Positions 22,473-34,002 of a DNA stretch of 64,000 nt are shown piece after piece. This DNA is from Pseudeuparius sepicola (lineage: Eukaryota; Arthropoda; Insecta; Coleoptera; Anthribidae). Made by a program: the position numbers and the translations under genes. The stretch lies in contig OY987300.1 of NCBI GenBank assembly GCA_963920635.1, positions 57,929,415 through 57,993,414 of the forward strand. The letters are read 5' to 3'. Under the pieces are notes generated by a model that had not been told where the DNA came from, did no database searches, and saw only the letters and a program-made list of their open reading frames with translations. Within the stretch, counting starts at the first letter, position 1. Every line of letters starts with the position of its first letter.

Positions 22473-22603
22473 TAGGTGCATAGAGAATAATCCAACTTAA
22501 ACTTTGTATTGACCAACAGTTAAAAATAATGCACATTGCTCACTACGGGTCAAAAAACGCCATTTTATAGGTCAAAATGTTGAATCATCATGTACGTTCT
22601 GTA

Positions 22604-23253
22604 CAGGGTGATCCAAACTCGACGCTTCAGGCCTACTGCGGGAACACGAAAACTGAAAATAAAATTTCGAACAGGGGCTCTTAAATGGAATGGAATGAAA
22701 AACATGGAATTTTTTCTATTAACTAGGATCGGTTTTCCGAAATCTAGCTGGCCATGAAAACAATTGCGATAGTCAGAAATTGTTTAAGAGTATGTTAGGG
22801 TGCCTTGTGCACCATTAAATTTGTTCGACTGGAGTATTTTTTAAATTTTTTGAATTGTGCTTGTCACTGACTTGTTTGCTATTATAGTTTGTTACAAAAA
22901 TTGTTTTTTAATATTCCAGTTGAAAAAAATTAAGGATGCACAAGACAACCTAACATTCTCTTAAATAATTTCTGACCATCAATGTAAAATTTGAACAATA
23001 AAAGATACAGAAAATCTTTTCCTATAAAAGTTTTTGAGAGTGATAAGGACTTTCAATATTTAGGAAAAAATGGTATGTTTCTGGGGAAAAATATTGATGA
23101 CGTCACAGCGGCCATTTCCCCAAACAAAAAAACTAATTTTCGGTCATAATTGGGCCTTATAGTATGTCCCATTTAAGAACCCCTGTTCGAAATTTTATTT
23201 CCAATTTTCGTGTTCCCGCAGTAGGCCTGGGGCGTCGAGTTTGGATTATCCTG
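22604..23253. mobile_element. 650-bp MITE, TA target duplication
   Basis: Ends CAGGGTGATCCAAACTCGAC and the mirror at the right, TA on both sides. Arms extend over roughly 85 bp (shared GGCCTACTGCGGGAACACGA block). Confidence 0.85.
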
Positions 23254-25248
23254 TAGGTACATTTACTCTTAAGTTATTATACATTGTTTGTACTTCCCTT
23301 GCATTTTTATTGTTTCGAAATTTCAATCGCCCTCTATGTAGGTAACCTATAAGAGATTCTGACTCGTAGGTTATTCAGCACCACATCAATCGACTCGCAT
23401 CGAAAAAACCGAAATTTATGCGCCCTGCATGAATATGAATCTTGGTAGCGGTGGGCCCCTAGCAGCTCTGGGCCCGCGTTCACCTCACACTCTGAACACC
23501 CTGTAGTTACGCCACTGGAAAGAGAGATTCCGGCATTATATTACTTTGGCACCAATGACCTGCTAAATTTAATAGCTATAGTTCCTATTTTTTCTTCTTA
23601 GTTTACTTAGCGAAATAGTTGATAGGTAGATAATCAATTAGTACAATTTTTACTTCGAAGCGCAAAAATAAGAACTGCATCACATATCATTCATTGTACG
23701 TACAGTCAAGCAGAAGTCCAGAGAGCGTCAAACTGTATTTCGGAATATTCATTTGGATTCTAGAAACGGTCCTGTTTCGGAATATTCAATTGGTTTTCAG
23801 AAACATCATTTGGATTTCGGAGTAATCAAAGAAATTTCAAAAATCGTAATTTGAATAGGTATCAGAATAGACAATGATTTCAAAAAAATATATTTGTATA
23901 TTTTCAAGTAATCAAAATACCCAAGTAACACAAAATGATCTATTTGTGGTTTAAAACACATCTATAGCATATGTTTGGATACTAAGAGTCACGTAAAGGC
24001 TAACTGGGTCACCTCACTTATTTAATTATTTTGAGTTGATAAAAAAATGTTAAATAGGAAAATAGTAGGGATCAAACTAAAGGTTGTCAAAATGACATGC
24101 GACACAAATTTGTGTTTTTAAACGGGATACACTATATGTTTCTTACTGCCTTTAAATATTAAATTAATTTTGCGTTTTGCATGTTATGGAAATGGATGAT
24201 CTTCGCGGCTTCAAAGTTAATGCCTAGTTTTGTCCCTTTTTATGCTACAAGTTGTAATACCAAAAAAGCAATTTTTATTGGTGACTGATCATTGACAAAT
24301 AAGGCAGTGGGCTTTGTATTACCGTTCCTCTACTGAAAATGGTTTCTTTTTCATATATATAAAATTTTGTGCAATATAATTATGCCATTTCAGTGTATCT
24401 ATAGTATCAATGTTGGGACGTCTTGTTTTAATAGCTGAAAATAGTGATGCACCATATCCTGCATCCTGCCATATATTATAACGAAAATTTTGCCTAATTT
24501 CGTAAATTTTGTAACATTCAAGATTTAAACTTGCGCCTACATATTTTATATTTGCAACTTAAATATTTATTCGTAACTTCAGATTTAATGGTCTAAATTA
24601 CATCTTGCAAATATATTGTAAATAGCAAAATGTTATCTTTTATTTAACCTTCAGCAAACTAGTTCAAGCTTCTAGCGCTGAAACGAACCATTTTGGTCAT
24701 AATATGCAGAACTCTTTTCATGGAAAATGAAATAGTCGTAAGAAAACTTACAAGAAAATTACGACTAGACGGTGTGTATCTGCGTCTGCGCAAGACTGCT
24801 TGGAGTGTTGTTTGCGGTAAAACTAAAACATATATACATATATAAAACGTATGTGTTGGAGTTTATGTGCACAATTGCGGAAGCCAGCTATCCTTTCGGA
24901 GATTTCGTTTAAATGTTGGAACCGAAATGGAATTTGGATCCTTAAAATGCCTATAGGACCTATTGTATAAGTAAGTACCCGTCTGTAAGTTTTTAGCTTT
25001 CCAGAGGTCGAAAATTTACGAATCCATCCAGAAATGATTAACTGCTTTCCAATCAGACATAAACAAATCTATAATCCAAACATAAAAGAATTATTAGTAA
25101 GTTATCATACAAAACTGTACGTAAAAGTGGTCTTTATTCGTTCGCGTTAAGCATCTAAACCCGGATTTAATCGAGCCACAAATGGAGCCTCTATTGTTCA
25201 ACAAAAATGAACAATAAGAAACCTTATATTTACCCGAGAACTCGTAAT
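23254..25248. other. Non-coding; one short tandem duplication
   Basis: A ~40-bp imperfect tandem repeat (TTTCGGAATATTCA, then ATTTGGATT) lies at about 23733-23822. Nothing else is recognised. Confidence 0.4.
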
Positions 25249-25499
25249 ATAGCATCAGGCACACCTGCATGAAATATGAACGTCGGAATCGGAGGCCACT
25301 AATGAAATTCCCACACGTGATTTCTCCCGAAAAACGGTGGCGCGGGTGCGCCCCACGCTTCAAGGAGGGCGGGCGGGGGCGGCGAGCTCGCGGCCGCCCC
25401 GACCCGATGACGGATGCCGCCTGATCCGTCACTGTCGGGCGGCGGGCGGCCCGCTCGGAATTGGATGCGATGCAGGCCCACAGGAAGCTTTGTAATATC
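25249..25499. repeat. GC-rich ~250-bp element, copy 2
   Basis: Full-length homologue of 16972-17223. The core centred on about 25340-25440 (GGCGGGCGGGGGCGGCGAG) diverges most between copies; the outer blocks are nearly identical. Weak similarity continues to about 25575. Confidence 0.8.
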
Positions 25500-26049
25500 G
25501 GCTCAACCTTAGACTGTGCCTCCGAGAATGATCCCCCGTATGCGCAGAGAAAATAAAATTGGTGCCTCAAAATTATTATACATTCAAGCAGATTAATATG
25601 CATAGTATTCATTTAAAGTTGTTAGGCCCATGGACGTCTACATTTCATAACCAAGGCCGAGATAATCCATAATATTATTCCAAAAGTTTCGAGCGTTGAC
25701 TACAAAGGCGTTGATATTATTTTCTACAGATAGAAAATTTGAGAGAAGACCTGCACGTATTAAAATTAGGACACATTAAGATTAATAACTGTCCTTAGAT
25801 ACTACCATTATACTCAAGAAGTAGATTGTGGCTCTCCTGTAGTACCTAAGTTTTATCGACTTCTTTTGGTCAAGCTGGCTAATATGGTTTGAGTTATATG
25901 TTATCTGATTTAAATTCTTTACTTCCTTCTTTTCTTATTTACACTGTCATCTAGCATTTGCTGTTATTGAGCAAGCCAATCACCGTGGGTTTCATTGACG
26001 GGTTAAAAAGTTGGAAACAATCCACATAATATATAATAATATGTAATAC
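25500..26049. other. Non-coding, nothing recognised
   Basis: No supported feature. Confidence 0.4.
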
Positions 26050-26725
26050 CTATTTATATAATATATAAATAGGTATGTATAATATATAAAGAGGTATGAA
26101 TAATTTCGAATATTGGGCTTTTTCCTCTTCCGTACAGCAATTACCATTAATAACAGCCTCGAATTGGTAGAGGTAAGTGCTCCAGGCCACTTGGTCATCA
26201 AATTCTGGGAGCTTCCTCTTTATTCTCATGATGGCTTCAGTTTTTGGAACACTTTGTATTGGCAACTGTTTGATCTTAACTGTAAATTCTTGTACTTTTC
26301 ATTCAAACTCTTCATTTGTTTCATTTCGGTGTGGACTTCGCTTTTGATCACCCTGAGTTCTTCACATTACCAATATATTATGTTTTTACTTGATTTATTT
26401 CTTCTTCGACGACTTATTCAAAATCGTGAATTTTGGTCTACAGCTCTATCTTTAGGTCTTCTTTTATTTCCTTCAGATATTGGTTTGTCTCGGACTGGAT
26501 GGCATTAACTTTTTTCTTCATTTCTTCTTGGTCGGTCTTCATATCTTCTTTAAAGTCACTCACCAGTTTTTCCTGTTTCGTGTCCCTATTTTCTTCCCTC
26601 TTGCGCATTTCCTCTTGTTTCTTGTCCATTTCGTCAAATTTCTTCATAAACATTTCCATCAACTTTCCCATCTCCATTGCGGTATGTTTTCTGGTTGGGG
26701 GAATTCATCTAGCGGTCCTCTTCAA
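26050..26725 (-). pseudogene. Ty3/Gypsy-type gag remnant
   Basis: Minus-strand pieces in order: a start near 26677, a charged helical stretch (KKFDEMDKKQEEMRKREEN) typical of a gag coiled coil, then a broken part, then KLPEFDDQVAWSTYLYQFEAV with EEEKAQ (about 26215-26105), the gag capsid head seen in many insect Gypsy elements. Frames are interrupted. It directly follows a primer binding site on the same strand (26725-26747). Downstream gag and all of pol are missing. Confidence 0.65.
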
Positions 26726-26747
26726 ATCCCACGTCTGACACCAAATG
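26725..26747 (-). promoter_or_regulatory. Primer binding site resembling tRNA-Leu 3' end
   Basis: Minus strand reads TGGTGTCAGACGTGGGATT, complementary to the 3' end of tRNA-Leu apart from one base. It is preceded by CGTTACA, a plausible LTR end. Confidence 0.65.
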
Positions 26748-27233
26748 TAACGGAATTCAACAATATAACAGTCCAAACTCGTTTCCTTGGTTATTACCTT
26801 TATTGTAGCTTTCACAAATAAACTTGTCAGGCACTGTAACTGACCAAGAATATGATTAGTCAGGTCTAAAATTCGCAAAAAAATCGAGTTCTAATATACT
26901 TACTCTTATATACTCAAATAGAAGAATGGAGTCTAGTCTACAATATTCCTGGCTAATGACTTAATGACAAATGTACAAGTCAAGAAGTTCCAGCAAATTT
27001 CTAGAAAACCTATGGAAGCTCTACAGGAAAAATAATGAAAAACTAAAGAAAATGGGGCCTTTGGGGCCAACAAATCTGTTTTATTATCTGCTCAATTAAC
27101 TTTGTACGCATTGCTTCCTATCATTAACATGAAAAGACACATTATATAACCCGCTTTTCATTGCAATGTGTCAAAGTTTTGTTAAGTTCATTTTCAACAA
27201 AGGAATTTATTGCCTGATATTTTTACTTGATAG
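26748..27233. other. Possible truncated LTR, then non-coding
   Basis: Sequence right of 26748 would be the 5' LTR of the Gypsy remnant on the minus strand. I could not find its matching start, so the LTR is truncated or too diverged. Confidence 0.3.
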
Positions 27234-27619
27234 AATTGAAGACACAAGTGGATAAAGGTGTCATGTCATATTTTTAAACTTCCAAGATATTTAATAAAGC
27301 GCGTTTTGAACTAGAACATTTTAAATTATTATTAAATTTTATTTTGTAATATCGGAAAATTTAGTTAAAAAGAAGTTAATTTCTTTGATGAATTCTAATT
27401 AAAAAAAAATTTCTACATGTAGGTAAATGTATGTGTACATAACACCTTCATCCACGAAACATGTAGGTAACTTGACACCTTTATCCACTAGGACATGATA
27501 CATACGGTGCGTGACTTAACACCTTTATCCATTAAAAAAAAACTTTAAATATATAGATAGAAGTATTTAGGATTTAGGAAAATGTGACATGACACCTTTA
27601 TCCACTTGTGTCTTCAATT
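27234..27619. mobile_element. 386-bp TIR element with subterminal repeats
   Basis: Terminal arms of about 35 bp begin AATTGAAGACACAAGTGG and contain GATAAAGGTGTCATGTCA. The motif ACACCTTTATCCAC recurs inside at about 27474, 27516 and, diverged, 27441. Terminal plus subterminal copies of one motif suggest transposase binding sites. Superfamily unknown. Confidence 0.75.
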
Positions 27620-27700
27620 ATTAATGTGCCGTTTCTATAGTAAGTTACAAAACTGTGGGGATTCAGCCAAAAAAAGTGTATTATATTCCTAGTTTTTAAT

Positions 27701-27740
27701 AACCAAGCTTTCAACCAACATTGTGACCTTCATCAGGGCT
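27701..27740 (-). ncRNA. Hammerhead-like core, weak
   Basis: Minus strand: AGCC-CUGAUGA ... GAAAGCUU-GGUU. Stem I pairs four bases and the core letters fit, but no convincing stem II is visible. Confidence 0.3.
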
Positions 27741-27745
27741 AAGAA

Positions 27746-28150
27746 ATGTAATAATTAAATTTCCAATTGTTAAAATAATTGTCATTAGTTATTACTTACT
27801 ATTAAATTAAATTTTAAGTGAATTTCTGCATATACATTGGGATGTGATTTCTTTTAATTTAATGCTATAAGTTAAGTATGGCTATTGTTTCTTCTGGTTA
27901 TAGGTAAATTTTCTTGCATAAAATTGGTAAGTAAAAAATTTTAATAATTAAATTTCTTAGTGTTAAAATAGTTGTTATTAATTATTACTTACTAGTAAAT
28001 TATAAGTGAATTTCTTGCATACAATGGACTGTAATTTCTTTAAATTTTATGTTACAAAAGTGAAGTATGGCTATTGTTTCTTCTGGTTATAAGTTATTTC
28101 ACTCAACGGTTATAGGTTCAATTTCTTGCATAAAATTGGTAAATTTTTTC
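27746..28150. repeat. 189-bp tandem duplication
   Basis: Two diverged copies. GGCTATTGTTTCTTCTGGTT occurs at 27880 and 28069; TTTCTTGCATAAAATTGGTA also repeats. It follows the hammerhead-like core at 27701-27740, reminiscent of the tandem pseudo-LTRs of Penelope elements. Confidence 0.7.
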
Positions 28151-28716
28151 TTATAAAAAATTGTAAAAAATCAATACTGTTTAAAAATATTAAGTTGTTT
28201 AAATAAATAAATGAAAGAACAAATGAAAACAATTGCGTTCGCGTTACTTTCCTATATTAATATATACCACAAGAGTGAATACCGATACCTCTATCAATTA
28301 ATTATGTTATCGTAAAGAAAACTTTTGGAGCATTTGTCGGCTGTAAGAAAATCTTATATTTAATTTAGTTCTTTGAAGTACCTTCGTGTCTTGTTATACT
28401 TTAATATCGGCACACACATGTAGTGTTTTGCAGGGTGTACATAAAATAAGGAATAAATATATTATCTAGAAAAATAAGTTTTTCGGAGAAATCCTCGCAC
28501 ACGTTTATTTTCCTTGTAAAAAGGGCTTCTTTTGACATGGCACTCGCATTTTTGACATCATCACTGTTCCGGATATTTGATGGATCGCACATTATTTGTC
28601 TGCATACACCACGTTAAAATTTTTGTCTGTTACATAACGAAATATTCAAGAAAATTTATGTAATATGGGTTTACAATAATTAACTCAATTCATTTAGTAC
28701 AATAAAGAAGAATATA
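28151..28716. other. Non-coding, nothing recognised
   Basis: No supported feature. Confidence 0.4.
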
Positions 28717-29072
28717 TACTAAAATCGAGCAATCCTTACGACTGGCGTAAATAAAACCACGTGTTCAATGACGTTCCGCGATTGGTCGGTAGGCTATAAA
28801 ATTTCACCCGACTCGGCAACAGAGACGTACTCGATCGCAAAAGTGTAGTTATGCGGTTTTATCTTGTTGTTTTCAGCTATTTAGACACTGCCACAAATCA
28901 TGTTATCGATGTTTTGAGCCGTTTTAATTAAGCCAATAATTTTTATTTTGATGTAAACAATTGTAAAACTAAAATTAAATAAAGGTCGTGCCTCAGTGCG
29001 GCCCTGGCGTACCTATATTTCAACGCACGTGCTCTTGTTTACGCCAGGCGTAAGAGTTGCTCGATTTTAGTA
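28717..29072. mobile_element. ~356-bp TIR element with promoter-like core, copy 1
   Basis: Inverted ends share TACTAAAATCGAGCAA and a GGCGTAAA block, about 50 bp in all. Inside are a CCAAT-type box (GATTGGT, 28780-28786) and a TATA-like box (CTATAAAATT, about 28794). Related by order of motifs to 54531-54973. Confidence 0.7.
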
Positions 29073-29383
29073 TAGTTAATTGAGAGTTCTAACTGGAGTT
29101 CTTCCTGAGCCCGACAGTAACCAAGACGGTTAATAAATTCTCATTGGACTTTACTGACAGTTTCTTGGGAAATAGTGTTACATTCATTTCCAATCCTTCA
29201 GTATTGTCAGGCCTGGTTTTATGCGAGTTTTCAAGATGTCACACGGAAAGAAATTTAATGGATTTAAGTCTAGAAACCTTTGGGACCCGTTCACTTTCCA
29301 AGAAGAGTGTCCAGAGTGTCCAACGAGAATTTATTAACCGTCTTGGCTAGTGCCAGGCCCAGGAAGGACCCAATTAACTATAT
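29071..29383. mobile_element. ~313-bp fold-back element
   Basis: Outer ends TATAGTTAATTG/CAATTAACTATA and long inner arms (29103-29149 versus 29317-29363, with AAGACGGTTAATAAATTCTC). Directly abuts the preceding TIR element. Confidence 0.75.
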
Positions 29384-29909
29384 TTGTGTTCATTTTAAAA
29401 TAAAATAAATTAATTGTAAATCATCATGTTTCAAAAAATTTCCTTATGTACATGGCAAACATTTAACGCGTTGTATATGTAGTATCGGAATGAATAGCGT
29501 AGATTCCAAAAATTGAAAACATACAGGATGTTCCATTTAAAAAAACATAAGTTTGATTTGTACAGCTTTTACGGAACACTCTGTAATAATTTCAACAAGA
29601 CCATGGAAAATCACCCCAAAGCTCCTAAAACTTTTATCTCTACATTGTTTCCTTTACGAAAAATATAAAGCGGGGTAAAAGGTTAGGTGGACCACCCTGT
29701 ACAAAGATAAAAAGTGGTCAGGTGACTTGCAGTAACTATCAAATTTGACATTTTAAAAATAAAATCAAAAACGTAACTTATTTGTCCAAATATCGAAAAA
29801 TTTATAAAAAAATCCCTTTAATAATATTCTTCATCGGTATATACCAATTTTCATGAACTTACAAGAACATTTATTTTATGGATTATTTAAGAATTTTAGG
29901 ATTATATCT
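29384..29909. other. Non-coding with TE-end-like fragments
   Basis: Contains ACAGGATGTTCCATTT (about 29522) and CCACCCTGTAC (about 29692), which resemble ends of Tc1/mariner-type elements but do not form a clear inverted pair. Confidence 0.35.
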
Positions 29910-29975
29910 ACTCGGATTTATTGCTTGTCATAAAATACCCAACTCGTATTTATTACAAAGAAGCTCTGAATTATA

Positions 29976-29982
29976 GTAATAC
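29976..29982. repeat. Target-site duplication of the P element, left
   Basis: GTAATAC. The right copy at 41711-41717 reads GTAATAT. Uninterrupted monomers read GTAATACTGTGCC at the same place, confirming the empty site. Confidence 0.85.
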
Positions 29983-30245
29983 CCCAGAAAAGGACGAATC
30001 AGAAGTGGCACTTGGCTAATTTAAGAGGGCAGAGGGGTATTTTTATGAGGTGGTGGGGACGGAGAGTATTGCTAGGCCGCCAGATCCTTAGAAAGGTTAA
30101 AACATGTCAACATATTTTTCACTATCATTTATTCATTTTGGGTAGGTATACCAATAAAATTAATATGAAAGCAATTAGTATTATCTAATGTGTGCCGGTA
30201 GTAAAATTATTATGTTTTACGAACCATTTATTCTATTTATCTGAG

Positions 30246-31098
30246 CCCAGAAAACCCACAACCTGACCCCTGTTTTCTGGGACTTGATTATGAAAGCGGA
30301 ATGCTTGACAACAGCGCGGCGCGGCGCCACAGATTCCGTTCTTGCGGTACTGCCAGATCGTCCAGTCGGGAGCCGGTAACCAAGGCAACCCACAAAAATA
30401 TAATGCAAATTAATTTAGTATAAAATGAAATCGATGATAATTTACTTATAAAAATGTTAGTCCTTGATAGTATTTTGGTTGATATTAAATTGAAGGCGAT
30501 AAAAATAGCTAAATGAATTTAAGGAAATTGTCAGGCATAAAAGCTGACGAAGTCCCGCAACGTCGTTCGTGGCCTACGACTGACGCGTCACCTAACGCCA
30601 GACGCCAGACAGCGTCAGTATGTTCAATTGAGGTTAAACTCCTTATAAAACGTAAACAATAAAACGAAAAACGATTACCAATTTCTAAGTAAAAAAGCCC
30701 AGTATTATTATCATGACTGTGATAAAAGTATCCAAAACAGGGACCAGATAAGGTGTACAATATGTATTCAGCTCAACTTGACTGCTTGTGTTGTTACTTC
30801 GAATACTTCGTTGCTGTATTTACACTAGTGCATTGTGCCCCAGAAAACCCACTTTGTGCTTAGGTTTTGTGACGAAATGGCCCCGCAATTATTGCTGTGT
30901 TCGTGGATGTTCTAACAACACGAGGAATGTTGGGATAAGTTTTTTCAAAATACCTGCTGATGAAAACAGGTAGGTACCTATGTGTAGTTTGTCCCTATCT
31001 TGTTACCACATTATTATATCCTTAGGTATTATAAATTTTATGTCCTACGTAGGTACTACCCCTTTTACTGGAGTATTACCTACCCCAGAAAACCCACA
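30246..31098. promoter_or_regulatory. Internal copies of a TIR-like motif (candidate transposase binding sites)
   Basis: CCCAGAAAACCCAC occurs at 30246-30259, 30839-30852 and 31084-31097, plus an inverted TGTTTTCTGGG at 30271-30281. All begin with the same CCCAGAAAA as the element's termini. The pair at 30246-30281 forms an inverted repeat. P transposases bind repeated internal sites; the assignment here is inference. Confidence 0.55.
30788..30969 (+). pseudogene. P transposase exon 1: N-terminal half of THAP domain
   Basis: Reads KWPRNYCCVRGCSNN...GISFFKIPADENR, the start of a C2CH THAP zinc finger (first two zinc Cys in CCVRGC). It ends in a donor (CAG|GTAGGT at 30969/30970). No ATG occurs in this frame upstream within the exon, so the true start lies in another exon or has been lost. 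The THAP domain gives sequence-specific DNA binding to P-type transposases. Confidence 0.8.
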
Positions 31099-31154
31099 AA
31101 TGGTTTCCTACTGATAATACCTACCTAACTATGGTTTTTAATTTTTTTTTCAAG

Positions 31155-31328
31155 GTGTTCTGCATGGACGAGAAAGTGTGGAAGGCAGGATTTGTTAGAA
31201 AAAACACCCACACAGCTTTTTATTAATTATAAAGTTTGTTCAATGCACTTTGAAAATAGTACCTATGTTTGCAAACCAGTCGAAGTCTGGGCTAAAGAAA
31301 ACAGCAATACCAACTGTGTTCTCATCAT
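31155..31328 (+). pseudogene. P transposase exon 2: C-terminal half of THAP domain
   Basis: Acceptor TTTCAAG before 31155. The split codon joins exon 1 in frame and gives CSAWTRKCGR, then KVCSMHFENS, supplying the C-x2-H zinc pair of the THAP finger. The donor AT|GTAAGTA at 31328/31329 leaves two codon bases, whereas exon 3 as drawn needs one. Either exon 3 uses another acceptor or a one-base change has broken the frame. Confidence 0.78.
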
Positions 31329-31481
31329 GTAAGTACCTTCATTGGTAATTATGGAAATTAGTGGATGCACCGCCCGATTTTCTTGACATTTTGACCCCAT
31401 AATTACCCCTTCATTATTAGATAATAATATGTATTTTTTGCTGATACTTGTAATTTTGCTGCATTTAATTTTTTTTACTAG

Positions 31482-31676
31482 GTTATATCGATGAGGCTTC
31501 TTCACAGAGTCCTTCTGTGTCTGTATGCAGCAATTTGACTTTGTTAGAACCTCAACGAGAACTTGATCAACCAGTCTCGATCGCTCAACCTTTGGATCAA
31601 CCAAGTACACCCCATCTGTCACAGTCACCTATAGGCGATCTCCACAGCATTACCGAATTTTCAGTTGCATCAAAAG
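31482..31676 (+). pseudogene. P transposase exon 3: linker
   Basis: Acceptor ACTAG before 31482 and donor AAAG|GTAATG after 31676. Encodes a Ser/Pro/Gln-rich linker (QPLDQPSTPHLSQSP) between the THAP finger and the catalytic part. Its end phase fits exon 4 exactly (G|AT gives Asp). The following intron carries the DD41D transposon insertion. Confidence 0.65.
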
Positions 31677-31689
31677 GTAATGATATATA

Positions 31690-34002
31690 CAGGGTGTCCG
31701 GTAAGTTCGGGGAAATCTCTCGCCAGCGTGTTGGTGACGTCAAAATATACCTGGTGTTTCATATATTTTTTTCCCCTAAAGTACTCCGTAACAGAACTAC
31801 AGGGTCCCAAAGGGGTACTCACTGCTTTACATTTTTTGATTTAACTTTTGAACGCCCTTGTATATTTTGATGAAATTTTGGAATTTTGCATAGACGGTAA
31901 AAACCAATTACCTCATATTTGAATCATGCTTGGACAATGCCGTGGAAGTCAGGAACGGACTTCACGCAATACCCATGGGCTCAAAATTTTGACTGGTATA
32001 AATTTAAAAAGCCGAAAACAATTTTTTTTAAAGCCTTGAACATTTCTCTTCAAAAAAGGTACTCTTTATTCGTTTCGAAAAAGTCAACCGTTTTCATGGA
32101 AAAATCGCTTTTTTGAAATCCGTAACTTAAGATGCAATAATGGAAACTACCAGAATTTAGTGTTTTCACCTGACGGATAACAACAATTACGTGTGACAAG
32201 ATTTGTCAATAATTTTTATTAGCACACTGCAATTTTCAGTAGGCATTAATATCGAGAAAATGAAAAAAAACAATGAAACTGTTTAAAAATAGTTTAATAA
32301 AGTTTGGTTATAAAGAAAATGTTTCGTTTAGTCGGGCAAATGTTCAAAGTGAGCTCCTTCTACCCGAATACATTTTCTTATCCTGCGAATTTTTTCTTGC
32401 TGCACCCTAAACAGCATTTCAGGATCATTTCGAATTTGATCAGAATAGTGAAATATTCTTTCCAATAACTCTTCCCTGGTATTTACAGGAGTTGAATATA
32501 CTAGTCCCTTGAGATGACCCCAGAAAAAAAAATCTAGCGGATTGAGGTCAGGAGACCTAGGTGGCCACAAAACAGGTCCTCCTCGGCCTATCCAACGATT
32601 GTCAAAGTGCTGGGTTAAGTAGAGACGTACCTCCCGGGAATAATGTGGGGGAGCGCCATCGTGCATAAACCACATTTGATTCCTTATTTGTAAGGGCACA
32701 TTTTCCAGTAAATCATTTAAATTATTTTGTAAAAAATGTAAATACAGAGCTCCATTCAAACGTTCATCCAAAACAAAAGGACCAATCAAATTATTCCCAA
32801 TTATCCCTGCCCAAACATTAACCAGAAATCTTTGTTGGTGCTTGATCTGAACTATGGCGTGAGGGTTTTCGTCATGCCAAATGTGCAGATTTCGACTGTT
32901 GGTAATACCGTCTCTCGTGAAGCCAGCTTCGTCGCTAAATAAAACAATTTCTGTGAAACTCGGATCGCCTATAAATTGTTGCAAAAACCAGTTTGCATAG
33001 TTAAGCCGTGGACGATAATCATTCGGAGACATTGCATGCACTTTTTGGACGTGATAAGGATAAAGTAGCTGTTCTCGCAATGTTTCATGAACAACCCCCT
33101 TTGTGGTATTTAACTGAGCTGCAAGCTTACGAACGCTATTAGAAGGGTTTTCGGATATTTCATCCAATATGTGCTCTTCTAAGTTTTGATTTCTTGCTCT
33201 CCTTTGCGGCCCTTCCCCACCACGACGAGGTAAAAAACTACCTAATGTAAATTTTAGGAGACTGATTTAAGACATTCTAAACTCGGTTTGTTTACTACCT
33301 GTTTCTCTTAAACGACGATCAACTCTCACAAATGTTTTTCGATTTGGCAAATTGCGATTTGGAAATCTTTGAGCATAAATTCTGCTTGCCTCCAGAGAAT
33401 TGCAGTGTGCTTGTCCATAAATTAAATGCATGTCTGCATATTCGGCATAAGTATAAAAATGCTCCATTGCTAATAAAAATTATTGACAAATCTTGTCACA
33501 CGTAATTGTTGTTATCCGTCAGGTGAAAACACTAAATTCTGGTAGTTTCCATTATTGCATCTTAAGTTACGGATTTCAAAAAAGCGATTTTTCCATGAAA
33601 ACGGTTGACTTTTTCGAAACGAATAAAGAGTACCTTTTTTGAAGAGAAATGTTCAAGGCTTTAAAAAAATTTGTTTTCGGCTTTTTAAATTTATACCAGT
33701 CAAAATTTTGAGCCCATGGGTATTGCGTGAAGTCCGTTCCTGACTTCCACGGCATTGTCCAAGCATGATTCAAATATGAGGTAATTGGTTTTTACCGTCT
33801 ATGCAAAATTCCAAAATTTCATCAAAATATACAAGGGCGTTCAAAAGTTAAATCAAAAAATGTAAAGCAGTGAGTACCCCTTTGGGACCCTGTAGTTCTG
33901 TTACGGAGTACTTTAGGGGAAAAAAATATATGAAACACCAGGTATATTTTGACGTCACCAACACGCTGGCGAGAGATTTCCCCGAACTTACCGGACACCC
34001 TG
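31690..34002 (-). mobile_element. DD41D-type Tc1/mariner-superfamily transposon, 2,313 bp
   Basis: Starts CAGGGTGTCCGGTAAGTTCG and ends with its exact mirror. TA lies on both sides (31688-31689, 34003-34004). The terminal inverted repeats are about 534 bp (31690-32223 and 33469-34002) with only a few differences, so the insertion looks recent. The right repeat stops one base before the transposase start codon. The transposase on the minus strand is intact apart from a short intron. It sits in an intron of the P transposase, on the opposite strand. Confidence 0.93.
32328..33467 (-). CDS. DD41D transposase (DUF4817-type helix-turn-helix), one 57-nt intron
   Basis: Coding parts 33467-33299 and 33241-32328 give 360 residues. 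The intron 33298-33242 has donor CAG|GTAGTA and acceptor TTACATTAG|G; it is a multiple of three but contains a stop, so splicing is needed. Residues about 1-55 form the DUF4817-like head (YADMHLIYGQAHCNSLEASR). The splice joins RETGS to FLPRRGG, as in related transposases. A second helix-turn-helix follows (SVRKLAAQLNTTKGVVHETL). Catalytic residues are Asp160 (FSDEAGF), Asp251 (MHDGAPPH) and Asp293 (PDLNPLDFFFWG), with 41 residues between the last two. The C-terminus has the hallmark GAHFEHLPD. It cuts and pastes the element at TA. No disabling change is visible. Confidence 0.9.

Noticed and set aside
26433..26821. Plus-strand frames with long hydrophobic runs
   Set aside because: They are the complement of the lysine/glutamate-rich gag coiled coil on the minus strand.
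27701..27740. Confident hammerhead ribozyme
   Set aside because: Core letters and stem I fit, but stem II does not form; kept only as a weak candidate.
31919..33773. Two near-identical 65-codon frames in opposite orientation
   Set aside because: They lie in the 534-bp inverted repeats of the DD41D element and are simply two copies of the same non-coding DNA.
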